Both the position numbers and the translations under genes were made by a program. Source: Anaerolineaceae bacterium (GTDB lineage: Bacteria > Chloroflexota > Anaerolineae > Anaerolineales > Anaerolineaceae). Taken from it: a DNA stretch of 6,394 nucleotides. This document shows, one piece after another, positions 1 to 6,325 of the stretch. Location: positions 1 to 6,394 of the forward strand of contig JAGOIM010000090.1 in NCBI GenBank assembly GCA_017995665.1, read 5' to 3'. The notes under the pieces were generated by a model. The model saw nothing but the letters and a program-made list of their open reading frames with translations. It was not told the origin of the DNA and did not search any database. How positions within the stretch are numbered: position 1 is the stretch's first letter; each line of letters starts with the position of its first letter.

Positions 1-2206
1 AGAGACGGAAATTATCGACTTCGGCAAAGATTTTTCGCCTGTGCAGGAGAGGGAATATGGTTTTCGCATGCCAGTCAATCATGCCTTGATCCGGCGTTTC
101 GTCGCGATAGGGGCGGTAGTATTCCATACCGTATTTTTCAGAATAGCCTTCAACTTGTCCGTGTCCAAACATCGGCAAACCGGGCATGGTTGAAAGCAGC
201 GTGCAAATCCCAAAATATTTGTCACCCTTGCCAAATTGCTCCAAAGCGGTTTCTTCATCGGGATTGTTCATAAAATTGACATAACGTTTCAGAATTTGAG
301 GATCATAAACGAGTGTGTTTTTTATCAGCTGGCGGTATTTTTCGTTTTCTTCGTTGCGCATCATGTGCATGAAGGCACTGTTATATACTCGGTGCATGCC
401 GAGTGTGCGGACAAAATAGCCTTCCATCAGCCAAAAAGCTTCTGCTAAAAGCAAGGTGTCCGGCACTTCGCTGGCAACCCTGTCAACCACTTCACGCCAA
501 AACTCTTCAGGCATAGCTTTATCAAAATCTTCCTTAGTCATGGCGAAATCTGCCCGGGAAGGGATATCTCCGCCCGTACCAGGTTGGGGGAACCAAAGTC
601 GCTGATAATGCTTTTTAGTGAGCGTCATGGCAGCATCGAAGCGGATAATCGGTGATTTTCTGGCGACATCGAGAATGGTTTGGATGACTGCTTCACGAAC
701 CGTCGGATCGAGGTAATTTAATTGAGCAGTATCGTTCCAGGGCATGCTGGTGCCGTCATTTCCATGGTAGATATAGCGGGTTATGCCGTTGTCATGGTTA
801 TAATGTTTGAAAACAACCGAGGCATCGCTTCGGGAATAATAATGGTCTTCTAAGTGGATGCTGATATTCGGACGTTTTGAGAGATCCGGACTGTTAAATT
901 GATAAGATGGAAAAGGAGGCTGAGCGGTTTGGATAAACCATTCGGGGTGGTCATAGACCCAATCAGAATCGATTCCCATATGGTTGGGAACCATGTCGCT
1001 GGCGAGACGAATGCCGCGTTTGGCACAACGTTCGGCTAAATTATTGTAGGATGCTTCGCCACCGAGCCTTTCGGCAATGTTGTATCGTGATAGCGAATAG
1101 GCAGAGGCGACCGCATCGGGGTTGCCTGTCATTTGCTTAATTTCGCGGGAAGCTTCACTGCGTTCCCAAAGCCCAATCAACCACAATCCGGTAAAGCCCC
1201 ATTGCGCTAATTGGTCGAGGCTTTCGTCAGGGATTTGATCCAGACGGCTGATATCCCGTTCAAATTGTCGGGATAACTGGTTGAGCCAGACATAGGCATT
1301 TTTTGCAACCATAACGACCCGGGGCATCCAGTCACTGTCTTGACTATAGTTTTCGCTTTCACTTAATCCTTGGGACCAGGCATCGGCACCATATTGAGGA
1401 ACCAAAGTTTGAGCATGAGAAAAATCTGGAGCTCCGGCGAAGAACATCGAACGAGCTTTTGCTTCTTCGCTGTAGATGTCCAGATTGCCCAAAAGGCGCA
1501 GGAGGAAGTCGCTGAGATATAAAGACCAGTTTTCACGGATGAATTCCAACTGATCACTCAGTGAATCAGGGTTTCTCAAAGCCGGTGTACGCAACATGCT
1601 AATCAAATCCTGGTTTTCGGGACCGAAAGTCGGCTGGCTTTTGAAAAATTGCTGGATAGCGTCAATCAAGGGGGCATAATCACTCGAAGCATAAAGCGGG
1701 CGATCATCAAAAAGTTCGCGGTAAGAGCTCGCGGCTGGGTTCATGTTATGAAGCCAGGTCGTCAGGAGTTCTTCAATGGTGTTATCGTAGTTATTAATCC
1801 CTTTATCGGATCCTTTGAGATATTCACGAGCGTTTTGCTCCCCTTGATAAACTGGAACGGGTGGGAATTGTTCGTTGAACTTTACCAAAGTATCGATAGC
1901 TTCTCTTCCTCCGAGGCGATCGATTAGAAAATGTGCCAGGTCGATTTGAATTTTCCTTCCGTGGGCGCGATAATATTCTTCAATTATTTGATGAAATATT
2001 TCGTCAATTAATCCAAGGGCATTGATATCAGCAGGGGAGGCAAGCTTATCAAGCTTTTCGTTCTCCGGCAGGAGTTGGTTTATCTTATGGGCAAATTCAC
2101 GCGAAGCATGGAAATTGGCAAAGATGACATTCCCGTTTTTAGAAAACAAGACCTCTTCAAATTGGTACTTGTCGCGAGCTGCTTTGGTAAGGTGAAATTC
2201 TTTCAT
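1..2206 (-). CDS. GH13 alpha-amylase-family glycosidase, C-terminus cut by window edge
   Basis: The frame is open for 735 codons from ATG at 2206 to the left edge, so the C-terminal part is missing. A GAGAGGG ribosome site lies about 5 bases before the ATG. No signal peptide is visible, so the enzyme is probably cytosolic. Residues 1 to about 290 form a hydrophilic, probably helical region I do not recognise. The (beta/alpha)8 barrel seems to start near residue 294. The conserved GH13 regions are visible in order: region I DMVPNH (404-409), region II RFDAAMT with the expected nucleophile D524, region III LLLAEAFW with acid/base E589, and region IV NNPDEE with transition-state stabiliser D650. 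Family enzymes hydrolyse or transfer alpha-1,4/1,6-glucans. The exact substrate and the balance of hydrolase to transferase activity cannot be read here. Region IV has Pro649 where most members have His. The gene follows the thiolase by 48 bases with no terminator between them, so co-transcription is likely. Confidence 0.9.
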   Translation of the reverse strand, partial: MKEFHLTKAARDKYQFEEVLFSKNGNVIFANFHASREFAHKINQLLPENEKLDKLASPADINALGLIDEIFHQIIEEYYRAHGRKIQIDLAHFLIDRLGGREAIDTLVKFNEQFPPVPVYQGEQNAREYLKGSDKGINNYDNTIEELLTTWLHNMNPAASSYRELFDDRPLYASSDYAPLIDAIQQFFKSQPTFGPENQDLISMLRTPALRNPDSLSDQLEFIRENWSLYLSDFLLRLLGNLDIYSEEAKARSMFFAGAPDFSHAQTLVPQYGADAWSQGLSESENYSQDSDWMPRVVMVAKNAYVWLNQLSRQFERDISRLDQIPDESLDQLAQWGFTGLWLIGLWERSEASREIKQMTGNPDAVASAYSLSRYNIAERLGGEASYNNLAERCAKRGIRLASDMVPNHMGIDSDWVYDHPEWFIQTAQPPFPSYQFNSPDLSKRPNISIHLEDHYYSRSDASVVFKHYNHDNGITRYIYHGNDGTSMPWNDTAQLNYLDPTVREAVIQTILDVARKSPIIRFDAAMTLTKKHYQRLWFPQPGTGGDIPSRADFAMTKEDFDKAMPEEFWREVVDRVASEVPDTLLLAEAFWLMEGYFVRTLGMHRVYNSAFMHMMRNEENEKYRQLIKNTLVYDPQILKRYVNFMNNPDEETALEQFGKGDKYFGICTLLSTMPGLPMFGHGQVEGYSEKYGMEYYRPYRDETPDQGMIDWHAKTIFPLLHRRKIFAEVDNFRL

Positions 2207-2254
2207 TGGACCCTCTCTTGATCTCTTGGGTTTTTGCTGAGCGGTTTAATTGTA

Positions 2255-3403
2255 TCACTCGGCTTGTAGTATGTGCGTAATGATATTGGAACCGGATCCA
2301 CCAATATTTTGGGTCATAGCATATTTAGGGTCTTTCACTTGAGTGAAACCGGCTCTTTCCTGAAGCTGCAAGCTGGCTTCTACAATTTGATAGATTCCGG
2401 TTGCTCCAACGGGGTGTCCACGCGATTTCAATCCGCCCATCGTCGCCACAGGAATTTCGGAATCGAAAGCGATTTTGTTTTCAATGGCGAGCTTCGGTCC
2501 CTGACCGGGCTCGGCAAAACCTGCCGCTTCAAGCGATAGAGCTGCCATAATCGAGAATGCGTCATGATATTCAAAGAGGCTGATATCTTTTGGTTCCAGT
2601 CCTGCCTGAGCATAGGCTGAACGGGCAGAACTTTCTGCTGCACTTAGCTTTGTTCCAACTTTGCGATTTTGAAGTGCGATTGTATCGGTCATGGCTGCGG
2701 AGGCGATGACCGAAATTGTCTTACCTCTGGTATTCATCGGCCGATTGGTCAAAATGATTGCTGCCGCACCATCTGAAACGGGGGAGGCATCCATCAGATT
2801 GATTGGGTCCGAAACCATCGGAGCTTTTAAAAAGGTTTCTTTCGTAATCGCATTCCTGAGGCGCGCATTCGGATTGTGAACGCCGTTTGCATGGGCGTTG
2901 ATTGAAAAATTGGCAAAATCGGAATGCTCCCATCCATATTCATACATATAACGGCGCATCAGCAAGGCGTTTAAGCCGACAAAAGAAAGTCCCATGTCCG
3001 CCTCAAGCTCCGCATCGGCAGCAGTTGCCAGACTGGCGGTTATTTCGTTTCCGGGTGAATCAGTCATTTTTTCAGCACCGATAACCAGCGCGGATTCCAT
3101 CTCACCGCTGGCGATTGCCATCAGCGCCATCCGGAAGGCAGCAGAGCCGGAGCTGCAGGCTGTTTCAATTGAAATAGCGGGCTTATGATGAAAACCAAGC
3201 CAGTCAGCCATCAGTGTTGCCAGCTGAGCCTGATGATTGGCGGTGATTGCCATCATATTACCGACGAAAAGCCCGTCGGGATAGCCAAGACCGGCGTCAT
3301 CCATCGCCGCCAATCCGGCGTCACCGGCGAGTTCCTTCAAAGATTTTTCCCAGCTTTCTGAAACCGGCGTTTGTCCGATACCGGATATATAGACTTTATT
3401 CAT
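2255..3403 (-). CDS. thiolase-superfamily enzyme (archaeal/SCP2-type acetyl-CoA acetyltransferase-like)
   Basis: The 382-residue protein has the full length of a thiolase. Family members make or cleave 3-ketoacyl-CoA through an acyl-cysteine intermediate. The acyl-accepting Cys83 lies in ETACSSGSAA, SPVSDGAAA is at 207-215, His280 in EYHDAF, and His330 in the loop GGLKSRGHPVGATG. The C-terminal motif is QNIGGSGSN, with Asn366 where classical thiolases have the second catalytic Cys (CxG). The HDCF cysteine of SCP2-type enzymes is Ala282. This places it with archaeal/SCP2-like thiolases rather than FadA/AtoB. In many genomes such enzymes sit beside a DUF35 OB-fold protein and HMG-CoA synthase. 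Neither is seen here, although the window ends before the downstream side is known. The start is ATG 3403 with AGAGG four bases upstream. It is divergent from the cyclase gene and probably leads an operon with the GH13 gene. The substrate is unknown; a mevalonate-pathway, beta-oxidation or non-condensing role is possible. Confidence 0.88.
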   Translation of the reverse strand: MNKVYISGIGQTPVSESWEKSLKELAGDAGLAAMDDAGLGYPDGLFVGNMMAITANHQAQLATLMADWLGFHHKPAISIETACSSGSAAFRMALMAIASGEMESALVIGAEKMTDSPGNEITASLATAADAELEADMGLSFVGLNALLMRRYMYEYGWEHSDFANFSINAHANGVHNPNARLRNAITKETFLKAPMVSDPINLMDASPVSDGAAAIILTNRPMNTRGKTISVIASAAMTDTIALQNRKVGTKLSAAESSARSAYAQAGLEPKDISLFEYHDAFSIMAALSLEAAGFAEPGQGPKLAIENKIAFDSEIPVATMGGLKSRGHPVGATGIYQIVEASLQLQERAGFTQVKDPKYAMTQNIGGSGSNIITHILQAE

Positions 3404-3510
3404 AAGACCTCTGTTTCAACTTATCGCTATTCATAAGTCTGCCTTTCAATTACAATATTGTAAGCAAAAATCCTTCCGAAAACTATCAAACCGTATAAAT
3501 AAGGAGAAAA
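3404..3510. promoter_or_regulatory. divergent control region between thiolase and cyclase genes
   Basis: These 107 bases must contain the start signals of both divergent genes. The AT-rich centre holds the perfect palindrome TTACAATATTGTAA (3450-3463). Read either way, this gives TACAAT, one base from the TATAAT -10 consensus. A second -10-like TATAAA (3494-3499) lies too close to the cyclase start to leave much leader. I see no convincing -35 element at the usual spacing for either direction. The cyclase ribosome site AGGAGA lies at about 3501-3506. Confidence 0.5.
3450..3463. promoter_or_regulatory. 14-bp perfect palindrome, candidate operator or symmetric -10
   Basis: TTACAATATTGTAA equals its own reverse complement and lies 46 bases from the thiolase start and 47 bases from the cyclase start. 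It could be a dimeric repressor site controlling both genes, or a symmetric -10 serving both strands. The sequence alone does not decide between these. Confidence 0.5.
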
Positions 3511-4140
3511 ATGGAAATTATCGACATCACAATTGGAATTAAAAACGGAATGTTGGTTTGGCCCGGTGACGAAGCAGCCAAAATCGGTTGGGAGAGCAAG
3601 ATTGCGGACGGTGCGATTTCTAACGTCAGCTCAATCCAAATTGGCGCACATGTCGGTACTCATATCGATATGCCTCTCCATTTTATCGAGGGCGGTAAGA
3701 CAATGGACGATTTGGATCTGAGCAAAATGATTGGTAAGGTGGTTGTTGTCGAAGTGCCTCAAGGGAGGCAGATTGACGCAGAGTTCCTTGAATCCCTGAA
3801 TTTAGGTGATGTAAGCAGGATTATGTTCAAAACTTCCAACAGTTCCTTTTGGGATGATTCCCCGGCAGATTTTGTTGAAAATTACACAGGTCTTGAACCA
3901 AGCGCGGCAGAATGGTTGGTCGCTCATGGTTGTCAACTGGTTGGGATTGATTATCTTTCAATTGCTCCTTATGACGATTCAGAAACTACTCATAAAATTC
4001 TTTTATCGAACGATGTGATCATTTTGGAAACACTCGACTTGCGAGAAGTTGAGCCGGGTGAAGCAGAATTAATTTGTTTGCCTCTAAAGCTCGAAGGTCG
4101 CGAAGCAGCACCCTGCCGGGCGGTGTTAATTAAAGCCTGA
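3511..4140 (+). CDS. cyclase-family metal-dependent hydrolase (kynurenine formamidase-like)
   Basis: This 209-residue protein matches the usual length of the cyclase/KynB family of metal-dependent amide, ester or cyclic-substrate hydrolases. The diagnostic HxGTHxDxPxH motif is complete as HVGTHIDMPLH (47-57), supplying His47, His51, Asp53 and His57. WPGD at 17-20 matches the family's early substrate loop. GID (145-147) with Ser150, His161, Glu173 in ILETLDL and a closing PCRAVL (201-206) are the later family signatures. No signal peptide is seen, so it is cytosolic. KynB would convert N-formylkynurenine to kynurenine, but no tryptophan-catabolism gene is present in the window. Related enzymes act on isatin or other substrates, so no symbol is given. 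The ATG at 3511 follows a clear AGGAGA five bases upstream. The gene converges on the response-regulator gene across 17 bases. Confidence 0.88.
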   Translation: MEIIDITIGIKNGMLVWPGDEAAKIGWESKIADGAISNVSSIQIGAHVGTHIDMPLHFIEGGKTMDDLDLSKMIGKVVVVEVPQGRQIDAEFLESLNLGDVSRIMFKTSNSSFWDDSPADFVENYTGLEPSAAEWLVAHGCQLVGIDYLSIAPYDDSETTHKILLSNDVIILETLDLREVEPGEAELICLPLKLEGREAAPCRAVLIKA

Positions 4141-4157
4141 AATTTTGGGTTTGCCGT

Positions 4158-4934
4158 TTACTCAATCACCGGCATGGTTAAAAGGTGGAAGGCGAGGGTT
4201 TCTAAATCGCGGGCTTTTTTGCTGTCGCCAAGGTCTTCTAAAATTCCATCGATATGGGTTTTGATTACTTTGTCACTTTCCAAAATGCTTTCGAAATTTT
4301 GGTTTTTATCCAAAATGTCACCCAAACCAAGGTTATTGTAAAGCTCGCTGACAACTCCATAGCTCCATTGGTCGGATATCTTTAGTTCATCTGCCAAATC
4401 GCGCCTGGTGATAGAGTAGATAATCGCCAATTTGGCAATTGTGCTCTGACGATCGGTCAAACCCGGGTAATTCCTGGATTTTAAGACCAGGCGATTCTTG
4501 GGGACAAAAAAGTTTGCTTTCCAGGCATCGTCCAATGCCATTGCAGTGTAGACCGGAGTATCGTCGAAAGCAAAGGAAATTGCCCAGCCAAGCGAATCTT
4601 CGATTTCTTGTTTATAAAGCAAACCGAAAATCGCCTCTTCTTGCAAGACTTTGAAAAAATCGGGGTTTTGTTTGCGGGTCAAACCTAAAACTTATATGCT
4701 TTTTGTTGAGTCCGATAGGAATTTGCCAATTTGTTTGAGGTTGCTGCAATTATCAAGATCAACAACGATCGTATCGCAAAGGATATTCGAGCCCTGAAAG
4801 AGCTCTGATAACTCAGACAGTTGTGAAGCGGCTGTTATAACCCTCGTTCGCCAATCACGAACGACCAAAAGCGACATCCAATCCAAAACATAAGGGTCTT
4901 CACTATATAATGCAACTAAAATATCTCGTTTCAC
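4158..4934 (-). pseudogene. LuxR-type response regulator interrupted by an in-frame TAA
   Basis: One reading frame runs from GTG 4934 to the stop at 4158-4160, broken only by TAA at 4692-4694 (codon 81). The piece before it (codons 1-80) has the start of a receiver domain: acidic pair Glu12-Asp13 in YSEDP and phospho-acceptor candidate Asp59 in IVVDLD. The piece after it continues the same domain: strand 4 as VLGLT with the switch Thr86, and Lys108 in LLYK. A LuxR/GerE-like helix-turn-helix follows (about 159-206; LTDRQ, DLADELKIS, SELYNNLGLGDI), then an unrecognised tail of about 52 residues. The intact protein would have been a DNA-binding two-component regulator; no sensor kinase is seen. 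A start at ATG 4958 is also in frame but has no ribosome site. Re-initiation at TTG 4682 could yield a separate C-terminal HTH protein. Sequencing error, recent nonsense mutation and programmed readthrough remain open. TAA also ends this gene and pfkA, so TAA is not generally reassigned. Confidence 0.8.
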
Positions 4935-4940
4935 AGCCTG

Positions 4941-4945
4941 CCTCC
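4941..4945 (-). promoter_or_regulatory. ribosome binding site GGAGG deciding a GTG start
   Basis: On the minus strand GGAGG is followed by the six-base spacer CAGGCT and then GTG at 4934, giving a receiver that begins at the usual place (KRDILVALYSED). The upstream in-frame ATG at 4958 is preceded by AT-rich sequence with no Shine-Dalgarno match. Confidence 0.75.
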
Positions 4946-4959
4946 ATGCAATATTCATG

Positions 4960-4969
4960 AATTATAATT
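4960..4969. promoter_or_regulatory. symmetric -10 box between response regulator and pfkA
   Basis: AATTATAATT is a perfect palindrome that contains a consensus TATAAT on the plus strand (4963-4968) and on the minus strand (4966-4961). Plus-strand transcription from it would begin near 4975, about 25 bases before pfkA. Minus-strand transcription would begin near 4954, about 20 bases before the GTG. No good -35 box is seen on either side. Confidence 0.5.
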
Positions 4970-4990
4970 TAGTTTATTGTAAGATTGGAA

Positions 4991-4996
4991 GAGGAG
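4991..4996 (+). promoter_or_regulatory. ribosome binding site of pfkA
   Basis: GAGGAG lies five bases before ATG 5002. It fixes the start there rather than at the in-frame ATG 4957, which would add 15 residues with no family resemblance and has no ribosome site. Confidence 0.8.
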
Positions 4997-5001
4997 TAAT
5001 T

Positions 5002-5973
5002 ATGAGCAAAAGCATTGCAGTTTTAACCAGTGGAGGCGACGCTCCCGGAATGAATGCAGCTATTCGAGCCGTTGTACGTACCGGTATAGCCAAAGGATGG
5101 GATGTTTATGGCGTTACCAATGGCTACCAGGGTCTTATCAATGGGCAGATCCAAAAATTGACATCACGAGATGTTGGTGGAATTTTACAAAGAGGCGGAA
5201 CAATTTTGGGCAGTGCCCGATGCGCCGAGTTTGAAACTGTTGAAGGGCGTACTTTAGCAATTCGCAACCTCAATCGACTGGGTATTGAAGCCCAGATCGT
5301 AATCGGTGGAAACGGCTCCCAAACCGGTGCTCATTTTTTGAACCAGATGGGCTTTCCCACAGTTGGAGTAGCTTCAACGATTGATAATGACCTGGTTGGT
5401 TCTGAAATGACGATTGGTGTGGATACCGCGTTGAACATTGCCCTCGAAGCAATTGACCGCTTGAAGGTTACCGCATCTTCTCATCAACGCGCTTTTATTC
5501 TTGAAGTGATGGGCCGAAAATGTGGCTACCTCGCTTTGGCTTCCGGTTTAGCCGGTGGGGCGGAAGCGATTACCCTGCCCGAACGGCAGACCGATCCTGA
5601 AGAAATTGCTGAAGATTTACGATTGGCTTATTCTCACGGGAAAAACCATGCCCTGATCGTTGCAGCCGAGGGTGCTGAATATAATGCAGCAAAATTAACC
5701 GAATTTTTCCAAAAACATCGTGACCGTTTAGGTTTTAGCGTTCGGTCTACAATCTTGGGCCATGTTCAACGAGGTGGAGAGCCTGGCGCTTTTGACCGCA
5801 TTTTAGCTTCACGTCTTGGCAATGGCGCAGTTGAAGCTATTGATCGGGGCGAATTTGGCGTTTTGGTCGGCCAGGTAAAAAGCAAAGTCGCCACCACTCC
5901 CTATGAAGAAATTACCGGTAAAACCAAGAAACTTGACCCGCAGATGATAGCATTGGCGAAAATTTTAGACTAA
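5002..5973 (+). CDS. pfkA: ATP-dependent 6-phosphofructokinase
   Basis: PfkA phosphorylates fructose 6-phosphate with ATP to fructose 1,6-bisphosphate, the committed step of glycolysis, as a cytosolic tetramer. The 323-residue product matches the bacterial length of about 320. Visible motifs are the N-terminal nucleotide loop LTSGGDAPGMNAAIR (8-22), IGGNGSQTGA (101-110), the catalytic TIDND with base Asp128 (126-130), the sugar-phosphate-binding EVMGR (168-172), Glu223 in AAEGA, and His254/Arg257 in ILGHVQRGG. Gly105 at the position of E. coli Gly104 indicates ATP rather than pyrophosphate as donor. Effector-site counterparts such as Arg22, Arg26, Glu188 and Lys214 are present, so allosteric control is plausible. 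One oddity is Asn104, which replaces the usual Mg-associated Asp103 (E. coli numbering) in GGDGS. The gene is divergent from the response-regulator gene and is followed by its own terminator, so it is probably monocistronic. Confidence 0.95.
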   Translation: MSKSIAVLTSGGDAPGMNAAIRAVVRTGIAKGWDVYGVTNGYQGLINGQIQKLTSRDVGGILQRGGTILGSARCAEFETVEGRTLAIRNLNRLGIEAQIVIGGNGSQTGAHFLNQMGFPTVGVASTIDNDLVGSEMTIGVDTALNIALEAIDRLKVTASSHQRAFILEVMGRKCGYLALASGLAGGAEAITLPERQTDPEEIAEDLRLAYSHGKNHALIVAAEGAEYNAAKLTEFFQKHRDRLGFSVRSTILGHVQRGGEPGAFDRILASRLGNGAVEAIDRGEFGVLVGQVKSKVATTPYEEITGKTKKLDPQMIALAKILD

Positions 5974-5988
5974 ATTCTCATAGACTTT

Positions 5989-6029
5989 ATAACGAAAAAA
6001 CCGCTTTTATCAGCGGTTTTTTTCGTTAT
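5989..6029. terminator. intrinsic terminator after pfkA, bidirectional by symmetry
   Basis: Left arm ATAACGAAAAAACCGC (5989-6004) pairs with right arm 6013-6029 (GCGG, seven T, CGTTAT) around an eight-base loop; one T is bulged. The core CCGC/GCGG hairpin is followed directly by a T run on the plus strand. Its A run gives a T run on the minus strand, so it may also stop transcripts coming from the right. It begins 15 bases after the pfkA stop. Confidence 0.9.
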
Positions 6030-6106
6030 TACTGAACAATCTGAAAATTATATTCTTCGATGTTAAAAATTGCCCTTTGCATTACTAAAATCAAGCATTT
6101 CGAGAC

Positions 6107-6178
6107 ATACATAGCGTAGGGCGAACTTGAAGATGTTTAAAACCTCGAGGAATTTTATGCGCAATCCCATCTTCAAGT
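6107..6178. repeat. repeat module 1: ATACATAGCG plus 11-bp inverted repeat
   Basis: ATACATAGCG (6107-6116) is followed after eight bases by ACTTGAAGATG (6125-6135), which pairs perfectly with CATCTTCAAGT (6168-6178) across a 32-base loop. The loop contains the palindrome CCTCGAGG (6143-6150). It pairs with module 2 as a tandem, diverged copy. Confidence 0.7.
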
Positions 6179-6209
6179 CACCGTGGTGAGCCTAAAGTGT
6201 TATTAATCA

Positions 6210-6274
6210 ATACATAGCGGCTGATTGAAAATGAGACGACGCAGCATAATATCAAGGTAAGAACATTTTCAATC
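6210..6274. repeat. repeat module 2: ATACATAGCG plus 11-bp inverted repeat
   Basis: A second ATACATAGCG (6210-6219) lies 103 bases after the first. It is followed after three bases by GATTGAAAATG (6223-6233), which pairs perfectly with CATTTTCAATC (6264-6274) across a 30-base loop. The stem differs from module 1 at three positions, each compensated on the opposite arm. The loops are not clearly similar. Confidence 0.7.
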
Positions 6275-6299
6275 GCGCCCTTGTATATTAGAGATGAGA

Positions 6300-6325
6300 C
6301 TTTAAGTGCTGATATAAACTTAAGG
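6300..6325. repeat. small hairpin downstream of module 2
   Basis: CTTTAAGT (6300-6307) pairs with ACTTAAGG (6318-6325) over eight pairs including one G-U, around a ten-base loop. No T run follows, so it is not an obvious terminator. It carries no ATACATAGCG and is not a third copy of the modules. Confidence 0.4.

Noticed and set aside
1363..1557. Minus-strand reading frame of 64 codons
   Set aside because: It lies out of frame inside the GH13 gene, whose own frame is open throughout and has the family motifs.
1649..1927. Plus-strand reading frame of 92 codons
   Set aside because: It is antisense to the GH13 gene, shows no family resemblance and has no clear ribosome site.
4141..4157. Terminator between the convergent cyclase and response-regulator genes
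   Set aside because: The 17-base gap and its edges show no stable stem followed by a T run.
4957..5001. N-terminal extension of PfkA from ATG 4957
   Set aside because: It has no ribosome site, covers the likely promoter box, and is unlike any PfkA N-terminus. ATG 5002 has GAGGAG at good spacing.
6107..6274. Integron attC sites or a CRISPR array
   Set aside because: The arms lack the GTTRRRY/RYYYAAC ends of attC. There are only two modules, with differing repeats, unlike a CRISPR.
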